Below, one piece after another: positions 25,401 to 37,400 of a DNA stretch of 64,000 nt (its first letter is position 1; each line of letters begins with the position of its first letter). Both the position numbers and the translations under genes were made by a program. The DNA comes from Acanthaster planci. Lineage: Eukaryota; Echinodermata; Asteroidea; Valvatida; Acanthasteridae. The notes under the pieces are model-generated. The model was not told the origin of the DNA. It saw only the letters and a program-made list of their open reading frames with translations, and searched no databases. Location: positions 1,398,516 to 1,462,515 of the forward strand of contig NW_019091375.1 of NCBI RefSeq assembly GCF_001949145.1. Reading direction: 5' to 3'.

Positions 25401-28400
25401 TCCTCAATCCTTCACCTGTTGGAGGACTGAGGACTGTTAAGGTTAATCTGATGAGATGGTTGTGTTGATCGACCTAGTGTCAAAGTAAATTAAACTGAAA
25501 TAATTCTCAGAGTGCTGGTCTGGATTGCAGAATGTCAAATTGTCGAACCCTGGTGGGTTGGAATGTTGGTCACCCTACAAGAGCCTGGTGTCAGATTTTT
25601 TTTGCCCCCTTGGGTGGGATTGTAGGTCCTCTTGGGTCAAAGTGATGTCCCACTCGTGGGCCAGACTATTGATTCCTCATACGCAGTGTTGTATTCCAGC
25701 GGCATCACAAGTCCCTGTAAGTCCCTGCAAGTCCCTGCAAGTCCATGCAAGTCCCTGCAAGTCCCTGCAAGTCCATGCAAGTCCATGCAAGTCCCTGTAA
25801 GTCCCTGCAAGTCCCCGTAAGTCCCCGCAAGTCCATGCAAGTCCCTGCAAGTCCATGCAAGTCCATGCAAGTCCCTGTAAGTCCCTGCAAGTCCCTGTAA
25901 GTCCCCGCAAGTCCATGCAAGTCCCTGTAAGTCCCTGCAAGTCCCTGCAAGTCCCTGTAAGTCCCTGCAAGTCCCTGCAAGTCCCTGCAAGTCCCTGTAA
26001 GTCCCTGCAAGTCCCTGCAAGTCCCTGCAAGTCCATGCAAGTCCCGGCAAGTCCATCACAAGTTATCAGTCTTAAGCCAATGCACAAGCTATTCAAATGA
26101 GCTGTGACAAAAGCATTCATTGTCATTAGTCACCCTGTAGTGCTTATGACTGGCCTTGTGACTGGACTTGCGAAGGGACTTGTGATGGACTCAAATACAA
26201 TATTGCTCATAAGCAAGACAATCTATTCCTTTCACTGGGCCAAATGTTGACCTCTATGACTGAGCTTAGAATTCCGGATTCTAATGGGTCAGAATCTTGA
26301 TCCCTCGTGGGTCAGACTGATAACATCCAGTGGATCGACTGTACCCCTCTTAATGGACTTTACTTTAATTCCCAAATGGGTCAGACTATTGTTTCCCTGT
26401 GGGTCAGACTTCTGTTCTCACACGAGTCAGACTTTTGACCCCTTCTGGCTCATAAACCTACGACTCCCGTGGGTGAAACTTTATTCTCACGTGGGGTCAG
26501 ATATACCATTGAATCCTAAAAATGTATCAGACGTTTGATCTCAGAAAGGTCAGACTTTTTATTACAACAAGGGCCACTATCTGTTGACCCTGGTCAGATT
26601 GTTGACCCCGCTGGATCAAGTAACAGTTATCAGCCTTACCCATGACTGTGATCTTGGCCGAAGCCTCAGCGACTCCAGCATCATTCTCCGCCATGCACTG
26701 ATAGAAGCCAGAGTCCTGGCTAGTGAGGTTGTGGAGGACCAAGATGGCCTCGCTGTTCACCACCATCTCGCTGACTATTCTGATGGTCAAAGGTCATAAC
26801 AAAGGTCATGTCAGTGCTCCTGGAAGCGATCACAGAACATGTCACAATGAAAGTTACGGCTAAATCACATCTGATATCTGTGATTTATCATATGCAGGTT
26901 ATTGCACGTAAAGTGAACCTGTCACAGACATCTTTCCTGGCACCCTCAATTTTGTTTCCAGACAATCTAAGCTTTCTCATTCATTAACAAATGTTGATTA
27001 TCCACATCAAAGTTACTGGAATTTGTAATTGGTATAAAGTTGATTAAAACTATACGTACGTTACGGTCTGATTGATTTGGAAAGGTCGTTACATGGTCTT
27101 CTCAAATCCCCTTGACTGGTAAACTACAACTATAATTGTGAATCGTCTCATGGGCAGGAGCAAAGTCTAATGTTGGGATCATGCTAAACATGTTTGCAAG
27201 TTGGCACCAATTTTGCTCACTTTTGCTCTGGCATAGCGCCATCAACTCGCGACCACGTGTACTCCAGGGCGCCCTCGGCGTGACACTTTAGGGTGACCCC
27301 CTGACCCTCAGCGATCATGCTGTCTTGCGGGAAACCATCGATGACTGGAACCTGCGACACGGTGATGGTGGTCGTGGTCCCCGCCACTGTCGTGGTGTCC
27401 ATCTGCTTGTCCGCAGTCGTGGTCAACTCATCTGAATATTCATTGCAAAGTATGGCAAGTCAAAGGTCAAAACCCCACAGGAACATTTCATTTAGAACCA
27501 AAAAGGTGCAGACTTGCTTGTTTAAAAGTCAGAAATCTTATGGAAGCATTGGAGTTGGAAGAAATTGAAATGTTTAGAAAAACATGAAAGGAATAGATTG
27601 CTTTGGAATAACAATCAAGCTCACTTCTGACAAAAAAGGCTTACACTAAATACTTTCATGAGTATCTTCATTTTTTCGCAGGACATGAAAACAAAAGCTG
27701 ACGTAGCAAAGGTTTCAATAACCAATGTACCTCAAAACAGTTTTATGAACACCATGTGATACCTGTAGAGGCTTTGCATGGCAGCCATCTTGCTGGGCAG
27801 CTCTTTTGTTACCCTGTGGAATAAAAGCACTGGCCTGAAAGATGGGGGCCATGCAAACCCTCTATATAAACAAGTAGGTGGAGACTTCTTGACTGCTGTG
27901 GCACTGCACTCGCATGCACATTCTCCTTGACGCACACGTACGTTTGGCAAAATACGATACCCCATCGGTCGAAGTGGCACGTGGCATACCACAGTGTTGC
28001 ATTTGAATGCATCACAAGTCCCTGCAAGTCCTTGTGAGTCCATCTTGAAGTCCATCACAGGTCTGTTCCTTGCTCTATGTTCAGTCTTAAGCTAATTAAT
28101 TCACAAGATATTCAAATGAGCTGCGACAAAAGCATTCTTTTGTCATTGTTCACTCTGTTACTTATGACTGGTCTTGTGACGGGACCTGTGAAAGGACTTG
28201 TGATGGACTCGAGTACAATACAACCTGTCAACGAGTGCTGTGCCTCGTACCGTGCCGCAGTGCCAATTTCACCACAGGACAGTACACCAATTCAGCAGTG
28301 CAGGCAAAATCAGAGAGAGAAAACTGAAGATTTCGTTTCTTGTCAAGAACTTTCAGACAATAAAGCATGACGCAGTAACTGTGTTACTGCGGCCGCTTAC

Positions 28401-31400
28401 TCAGTTGTAATCATGTAAGATTGAAGTTAGTGGGGAGAACATTACCAATTAGTCATGGGGAACCATGCATTTTGAACCATGCCCTAGACGCAGTGAATTT
28501 GTTAGCAAAGATTGCTGGGGATTTCATGCAGCAAACATAGGCGTCACAAATACTTGAAGGTTTCATTTGGTGAAAAGTGCACATTTAAAATTGGATTTGA
28601 AGGATTTGCTGAAGCAGGTATGTCGGTCATGTGCAATGTTCCTTGGCAACCGTTACTGTTTTGTCAGACTTAGGAAGATGCACAGAGTGAAATGTGATGG
28701 TGTGAATAATCGATGGCATCATGGATGACTGCATTAACTGTGACAGAAGAGTGCAGTGTCGCCATGGACGCGTGTGCTGGATGGAACCGTGGTGGTGAAA
28801 AAAAAAGATGCGGCGATGACGTCATGAACACGTACAACCCTTATCACCTGTCTCCTCTAGACCCATGCCGCAAGTCCGCAGGCACTCCTCCTTGGACGAG
28901 AAGCGGTTTTGGTTACCAAAGCAACCGCCGTACGTGAACGGCTGACAGGTCTGCGCGCCCGTGTCGAAGTACCAGTAGGGATAGTAGGTCCGGCAAGGGC
29001 CCACGTCCTTATGGAGGCTACAGTACTCTGAGGAAAGGAAACCGGGGAACAAACAAAACGGATGCAAACAAACAAACTTGGGGAAGGTGAGGTGAGCAGT
29101 TCTGAGTTAGTAAAACGCAAACGTCAAGCACACAATTACACCAAAACTGGTACCCGGTCATTTCCATTGGAAGCATGTGACTTCCCGCTGCGGTCATCAA
29201 GCTTATTCTCAGGTAGATCGCAGTATGTGAGATCCTGAACATTTGTACATATCTTCCACGATGCAGGATCATTCCCCAAATCACAAAACCCATGCATCTA
29301 CACAACAGATTTCTCTGAAACAACATGCTATTTTTTTTTCCTCTTTTGGGGAAAGGACGGGAGAGGTTCTGAGATCGGGTCTGGGTCAAATTACAACCTG
29401 GGTTATGCTCATAGTGGGACACTTTTGGAGTGATTAAAATCATGCCAAATCGCACACAAAAACGGGCAGGATTACAGGGGACCAACTGGGGAGAGCTAGG
29501 CCATTGCATTGGCTTCAAGAGGGTTTTTATAAAATATCACGTCAGATGTTTGAGTTAGCAGAGTTCGAGTGATCCAACGGAAGACCTAGGTACATTGTAT
29601 ATGTCCTGCAGATCTGGCTTGGGCCATTTTTGCCCATGGTACGACTTTAGTAAATGACAGAGTGGGAACATTACTGTATTCGGCTTTAAGAGCCAAATGT
29701 AGTCTAGGCCCTAAGCTCTTTTACATTAGATTAAGATCTTAGGAACAGAGTAACACATCGACGAGGCTCAAGTCCGATGGCTTAAGATCAGAAAGAGACT
29801 TTCACTTGGAGTCTGAAGTTCCAAGTCAGAATTAGGAACCTGAATATCTGTGATGAAAAACGCCCATTTCCCTTATTTCTTTCCTCCTTGCTACATTTTT
29901 AGAAGAATATCATAAGATAACACGGAAAAATGGCAGCCACTGATACGGATTAAAAAAAGAGCTACGAATTTCTTATTGCACCCCCTAACAATGAGTCCAA
30001 ACTAATATCTTTTTGATGAGTTGCAAGACGTCACCGGCAGTACGGATGGGGTTAGCATTGTATTTGTAAAGCCACTATCTGGTTTCTATGTTACCTGGCC
30101 TGGGCGGTTCATAATTGATGCATCTGCTTCGCTTCTCTTCCCGCCGAGGCTCGGGCAAGTTCTCGCAGGCCAGCTCAGCGGGCCAGGCAAAGCCGTGGTC
30201 ATTCAGGGTCGATTCGCAGTCACGCCGGGCCTGCAAAAAAAGAGAGAGCTTTTTACATTAAACTCTTCAAGACAAACAAACCTGCTGCTTTTTATTTTTG
30301 GATCAAAATAGCAGAACTAAAATAACTTCAGAATTCTGAAACAGCAGAATAAAGCTAAATGTTCAGATTGCACTCCATATCATCCAATTAGCCCTACAGC
30401 TGGGGTCTGTTCTTCTGACGTCACAGTCCTGTTTTTGGCTGCTACTTTAGTTGGTCGTGGGTACATTCAAAAGTCAAAGAGCACTTCACAAAGTGTTAAC
30501 AATCCTACGGAGCTACCAGAACACCAGATAATATATACTACTAAATACTAAACAAAAATACAACCCTCTTTAAAATTAATGGGACAAGTGTCAGTTTTGA
30601 AGGAGTTTGAGGTAAAATCGAAAACCAGCCCAAAAGGTGACATTTCTGTAGTCTTTGGCCACCCATACAAGTTGTAGGCAAAACAAGAGTGGCCTATAGC
30701 TCCCCAGTAGCATGAGGGGGCAACTGCCCCGTGGGAACTATTACAACCCCTAACCCCTCCCCCTGCGAAAAGCCTGGCTACAAAGCCAACGTCGATCACC
30801 AACTTCCCTAACAAGTGGGAACTCCCCCCCCCGAAGAGCTTTGCTACGCAGCGGCTCTCATGCAGATCACATAGTCTTATCTTATTTTATAGAAAGAACT
30901 TAGGCTGAATAGTTCCTTTTATATCCCTTCAATATCACAGAGAATAATCAACAACCATCAACCAGCTACTCCACCACCGGTACCAAAGCAGGGTGTTGTT
31001 TTCTCGTTACAGAAACAGAATTGCGTTCCAATAAAGTCAAAAGAAAATTGACTACGAGGACACAATTAATGGTCATAGTTGTAATGAAAACATTCAACTG
31101 TTTTCATTTTCAAATTTCATCATCCCAATTTGACATAAGCTATTGTCACTAGGTGAAGTTTGCGGTGACTATCAATTTGCCGTACAAATCTTGCCAGTAA
31201 AAACTGCGACTTGTGCGCGACTGTCGACGGCAGGTTTGTGCATGTAGATCGAGGTCAGCACATGTAGATTCGATTAGACAACAAAAGTGGTTTCTCCAAG
31301 GTTAGTTTGCCAATTTGTGACCGGAATTCGAACCGCGACCCAGGCCTCGTCCAACCGTGAAATATTAAGGATTAGAATTCGTCTAGCCAATTACAGTAAA

Positions 31401-34400
31401 AAAAAAGAACCTGACGGGCGTGTACTATATACTTCCAACTGGATGCGTCACAGTTTGCTTGTCAAACTTAAACACCTGCACGAAGCCCGTTCATCTCCAA
31501 ATCATGAATCATGAAAAATATGATTTGTGGATTATTGAATATGCTTGGACGAGGGGCCAAATTTAATGGTCCCTACAACTGAATTAACTCCACCGGGATG
31601 ACCGGTCCCCTGGTGTGGCGTGTGGGGCCTGCTTGTATGGCCATAACACCAAAAAATGCATATTGCACCTGGCGCGAGACCTTGACTTTGCGGGCACCGA
31701 GGGGTCCACCGTGGCCAATTTGCACCGCGTCCCTGGGGTAGCTCTCCTCCACGGAAATCTCGTCCCCCAAGCCCCACCTGATGAGAGGGCCAGTTGATGA
31801 GCTCGAAAGGGAGGTCACCGCATGCAAGACACCCTGAGTGGCATTCCCAAATTAAAGTGTTTACTCCGAATAATAATCACGACTATTCACTTCGAAGGGA
31901 AAAAGTTGATTGGATTTCAGCTGCGACTTTGCCAGGACTGCAGATATGTTTTGCCCCCAACGTTTCGATCAAAATATGTTTGTCTATACTTTCACAGTTC
32001 AAGCTTACACCCGGCTGTCCTGCAACAAAGACGAGGTTATTAACAATCTGCATTATATACCAGGCATATAAATCTTTTTAATTATCGCTTCAAAATCGAC
32101 AAAAAGGCCAAGAAGTCGATGTATACCCTTATTGCTATCTTAGTCTACTGGAGGCATCAAGCTGAGGTTGTGTACTTTGACAAATTACAGCTTGTCAATT
32201 TGACATAAGAACAAGTACCATGTGACGGCAAAAGTATCTGACGATGAAAGACTATCTTGTCAAAGGGCGAGCTATGTCATGTCATTTTTAGGCGCCCTTT
32301 GAACTTTGCCAAAGCGACAAGTTTCTGGTTAAAGGCAGACGATCAATCATGCCTGGATTCAAGAGGCTAGCCAAAGCGGAGTTTTAAAAAATAATCATAA
32401 TTTGTACTGCCTTTATCTTGTTGGCCAAATTTTCCCCAAAATACAAAACTTACCCCCCCAATTAACATCTTAAAAGTTCCTGAATCAACCATTGACAGAC
32501 AATCACTCTAGTTTTTGTTAAAGCCCACTGTCTAACACTTCAAATGGTTCTTCTTTTACACTTTATGATCAAGTCGGGTCATCTTTTTTATTTGAAGCTC
32601 TTTCCAACCATCACCACACGGTAGTTATTATTTTAATATCAAACGGAGATGCAATCGAAACCAAACCTCTTCGTAAAACCTAAACACTGCAGCCGAGTCA
32701 CGTTGTTGCTATACAAGTAAGGTCATACGGAGGTCAGATATTCGTCATTCCTGTAATTATAGTAATATCGAAGAATCGAGAATCGAGAAACCGAACCCCA
32801 ACCTTGTCAACCTCTATTACGCTAGCTCAGAGATTAATACAAACCAGATTTTCATATGCGCACAGCATTTAATACCTGACAAGATTTAGACACGGGATCG
32901 TGCATCACTACCAAATATGGTTTCGATTGGCCGCAAAAGAGGAGAATAGTGTCGATCCTCTTGGCACAGCTGGGATCGACTTGAGAGACTTGAGCGTGAC
33001 TCCATTCTGTGAAAGTTATTTTTGCCGTTCCCTACTAATGACATTTCAGATATAAAGCGAAGTTGAGACATCAATTGTCCCCACAAACCCCCTGCAGTCC
33101 ATCACAAGGCCATCACAAGTCGTTCGCCAAAACGTTTTTACAACGCAAGGTCCAAAAACTGAATTTGAACTTTCCCCGTGAAGTGTTCTTCACAACACCT
33201 GATAGCCAGGTGAAGACCTTTGACGTTTCTGTTGTTTTAGTTTCAATTTTGGTTTTGCTTTTCTCTTTTTTTATTATGTCTTGTTTCCAGATGCTTCATT
33301 TCTAAGCAAGGTTCGTTTTCTATGCAACTTTATTTACCTTCTTTAAAAGCCAGTAAAAAAACATTTAAAGGCACGCGGTTCAAAACAGTGGTTTGGAGAT
33401 CCCTACAACACTAAACATTTTGTAAGCAAAAACAAAAAAACACTATCACAATTTGTAGATGATCGACAGGTCGATGATTTGCACACCTGGTGACGTCGTG
33501 GTGAGATCACGACCGTTGCTTCGGGCACGCTTAATAGCACTACATGACCCAGAACAGACTGCCAATTTCGATCATATTACTTCATACTTCACTTTACCAT
33601 CGTGAAGTCAATATGCTTCGACCGTTCCCAGGTTGGCCCACAAAAACTCGCAGGCTGTTTACAAAACCAACAAAGCGTGTTATCTTAATGTTCGACTCGG
33701 CGCTCCATATGCGCCGATAACTATGTCCGAAATGCCAATAGTTTGCACGTGCGACAACATTTCTGCATCAACTGTACAACAGCGGCCGTTTTCTTCGTTT
33801 CGGTTATTGATGGATATAAGGAGTAGACCATTATTTCCAGACATGGCAGCTAGTCATTTTTTGCAAGTCCAAGTCAAGTCACAAGTCAGCTTTTGCAAGT
33901 CCAAGTCAAGTCACAAGTCAGTTTTTGCAAGTCCAAGTCAAGTCACAAGTCAGTTTTGCTAGTCCAAGTCAAGTCACAAGTCAGTTTTGCTGGTCCAAGT
34001 CAAGTCACAAGTCAGTTTTTGCAAGTCCAAGTCAAGTCACAAGTTAAAGCTGGCAGTTACAAGTCAATCACAACAGACACTTGAATCGGAGCAAGTCGAG
34101 TAACTCGTCGCCACAAACAGCCATTTTCGGTGAAACATAAGTAACGGTTCAAAGTTCAATGCTCGGTAGATCGGATGTCAAAACCACGAATGTCAGTCGA
34201 ATATCAATGGCAAATTCAATGTGGACTTTATCATTAACGTAAGGGCAGCGCCAGCAGGCCTATTGTTTTGTTGAGTTGCGTCTCTCTGAACTTTGAATGA
34301 AGATCGATTATAACCATGTTCGTTTCGAAAACTATGCTGTGTTCGTCCAGACGAATTTCCACTGCATAAAGATTCAAGAAAAAAAGCTTCGCAGGTTATC

Positions 34401-37400
34401 GGAGAATTCATGAAATATTCATGAATGGAATGTAGCTGGCTCCTTCGAAAACCTAAAAAACAAATAAGTAACTATACACATTTTTACATATAATACAAAA
34501 TCATACCGCAAACTATTTTCTCTTTCCGAGGATGTATATCAGTATCTCTCAGAGGGGTTCTGATCAACACTTAAAATTATTTTGGAAAGTTCTCTGACAA
34601 AATTCACAGGAGTTTCTCATCTGTGGCAGATTCACTCGACCGCACATACACTGGACTGCTCACGCGCAGTAAGTGCTACGCGCTCGTCACTAACATCCTG
34701 GTGAAACTAAAGATCTTTTGCAAAATTCTCATGCGTGAAAATCCACTCACTGCTTTGAAATGGGTCAAGTTAATAAGTTTACCTTTGACAAGGGAGGTTT
34801 GCAAGGGAACGATGAATCGAAGCAAGTCGCGTGTGTCTGTTTACAGAGAGTGCATTCATTTCGACAAAGACACATTTCTCTGTTATGTCTGTCAGAAATT
34901 GATGGCACAGAAATCCAACACACAAAGGATCCCAGACGATATAATGGAGACGACCTACAGTTGCCACCAGCAAAAATTTATGTTATGTGTCTGGGTAAAT
35001 CTCGTTGCCTTTTTGCCTCCTTTGTTCCCCGCACAGTCAGAGTTTAAAAAAAAAGCAACACACTTCAAAGGTGTAGTGTTGTGACTAAATAGATTAACAG
35101 CTTTGCTCTATTAATGGCAAGCCTTCTTCGCCGCCTCATTCTAGCTCGTCCTGAGTCATCCCATTTCCCCTTTGACTGAGTTCGACAGCACGAATCGGTA
35201 TTCGAAAATATGAAAGAATCGATGAGAAAGCCCACATCTTTCATTTTCACAAGTTTCTTCACAATGGGGTAAAGTTCAAGTAACTCTTGTCCCGCAGGCT
35301 GTTTCACAATATGAATCGAAGTGTACCCCTGAAATGATGGGCTCATGTCCCTACGCAGAGTTCAAGTCGACTTTTCTGGGGATAGAATTCGTGACTCCTG
35401 AATCACCCTAACACCTCAAATGGTTTGGGGACTCTTAAACTTAAAGGCAGGATAGATATTGGAATTCGGTCTGCTTGCTTGTTTCAAGGTTGGGGTTTCC
35501 TCGGGTACGCTTCCGCGAATCGGTCAAATGCTTCTCGTCCGGTACTGTTCATGGGCCGTTTTCCAATACTCAACTTCGTCTCCGTCTCAGGCTTCGTTCC
35601 CAAAACCAATTCTCGATTGTGAGCCTGAAGCGTTTAAATTACATTGGATTACTGTAATTTTTGGCTCCCTTACATCTGATTTGATGCTTTGTAGCACTAT
35701 TAAACGAATTACTGAGCTTACAGTTTTAAAGTCAGCTAGTAAAAAACAGTTGAAGCCTGAGACGGAGCCGAAGTTGTGTATTGGAAAACGACCCATGACA
35801 ACTTTAAGAGCGAACCTCATTTTTTCTTTTTTTTTTCATTTCTTTCTGGTAGTGGCATCAAGAATTTTTCGTGGACATGCCCAAATGCATCGTTAATTGC
35901 AACGGCGTCCTCTGGAAAACCAGAAACCGTACAGCCATTTCAGACATGGCTTGAAATCAAAGATGGCGGACCGCAAAGGACTGTGGGAGAGGATTGTGAC
36001 GCAGAGCGCAAAGGGGTCTGTGTCTTTGCTGTTGCAAGCATGGAGAAGAGATGGGAGGAGTCTGCTGTGTACCTTTCTGGGGGAGGGAGCGACAAAGGGT
36101 CAAAGAGGAATGGGAATCAATCTACATAATGATGTACTTGGCGGGACTCGAACCCCAGGTCACGAAGGCGAATGAGCTGATGTCAACCTTCCCACCACTG
36201 AGCCATGTTGCACAATCTTGGAAGACAAGGAAATCGGCCGCCCTCCTAAAGGGGACTCAACTTGGGTTGGGACACCACGCCAAAGTGCGCAGTAAAGGGT
36301 CACGGCCGTCGAACTTCAGCCCATCGGGGGTGCCATGATAACCGAACACACACCAAATCTACCGCAGATATATCATTCCAGTTTGTTCTATTCAGGCCTA
36401 GCACAGACAACGACCACATGCGGCCCAACAACTGATCCCTAAAGGCAAAAAGCGGGAACTATTATTGTGACAGATCTCTTCTACAAAAATAGACAACCTG
36501 CACTCACATGGAAAAACCATTCATTTTGGGGTCCCCTGTGTTTAGGTAGACCTACATCGGTGTAGAAGAATTGCACGGGATTATCAGATCTGAGGGTTCT
36601 AGATTTGGCGAAATTGCCGAGTAAGGAGATCTAAATCTCCATTTACGGCTGATCGTTTGTTTTCTTCTGACGGGCGGCAGACATCATTTCCCAATTGGAC
36701 AGCAATCCTTCACACTAGTTCGAGTTTATATCCTTTCTGGTTTCTGGGCAAATGGGGTACGATTCCATTTCATGGCTTTTTACTTCAAAAGAACTGGGTC
36801 CAACAGCAGCTTCAGTGACAATTTTACGACACTGCTGTCTCGACTCCATGAAAGTACCCAGACGAGTCACAAAAGAGGCTACTTTACTGTCGCCTAGATG
36901 TCAAACTAGAAAAGATTCATTTTTTTAAAGAATGTGAAGGATAAATAGACCACGAAGTCATTCAAACTCAGTCAGAAATCACTTACAGATTGAATATACG
37001 ATCCCAGAATAGTCCTTCTAAAAACCTCATCTGAAGAAAGGTTGTAATAATCTTTTTGATACAGTTCAGAGGAATATGATATTCGACGAAGTATGCTTTA
37101 ACGGAACCAGGGAACAGAAACATTTTATAATTTTTACAAAAAACCCTTGAAAATGCATCTTTGGGTTTCGATTAACCTTATTTTAAATTTTTGTTTTATA
37201 ATTTTAACCCATTTTTGATGCTTTTTTGGTTTAATGCTAATGCTTTTGCATCTTCATGAGCAAAACTATGATGTCATCCAAGGCACTGAATCTCAATGTT
37301 GCACTGATTTGAGCACTGAAAATTTCTAGATTTTTTTTAACCACTGCCATAGCAGGTTTCATTTTCTTTGACAATTTATTGCTGTGTAAGTATATGGCAA

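Larger units (their letters stand above)
25525..26625 (+). repeat. Degenerate ~30-bp array with GTGGGTCAGACT motif, split by MITE-G
   Basis: Phrases such as CTCGTGGGCCAGACTATTGA (left of MITE-G) and CTCGTGGGTCAGACT, AATGGGTCAGACTATTG, TGTGGGTCAGACTTCTG, GGTCAGATTGTTGACCCC (26280-26625) recur at about 25-40-bp spacing. MITE-G lies between the two blocks. Confidence 0.6.

Noticed and set aside
25637-26126. Long overlapping open frames with QVPASPCKSL-type repeats on both strands
   Set aside because: They are produced by the stop-free 10-bp minisatellite in an intron and exist in several frames at once.
30700-30800. Possible further GTAGCTAGG-type repeat (AAAAGCCTGGCTACAAAGCC)
   Set aside because: Only one end resembles the family and no partner end was visible.
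34623-35084. 153-codon open frame on the + strand in intron 1
   Set aside because: No recognisable motif, and another frame is open across the same bases. Not enough to call a gene.
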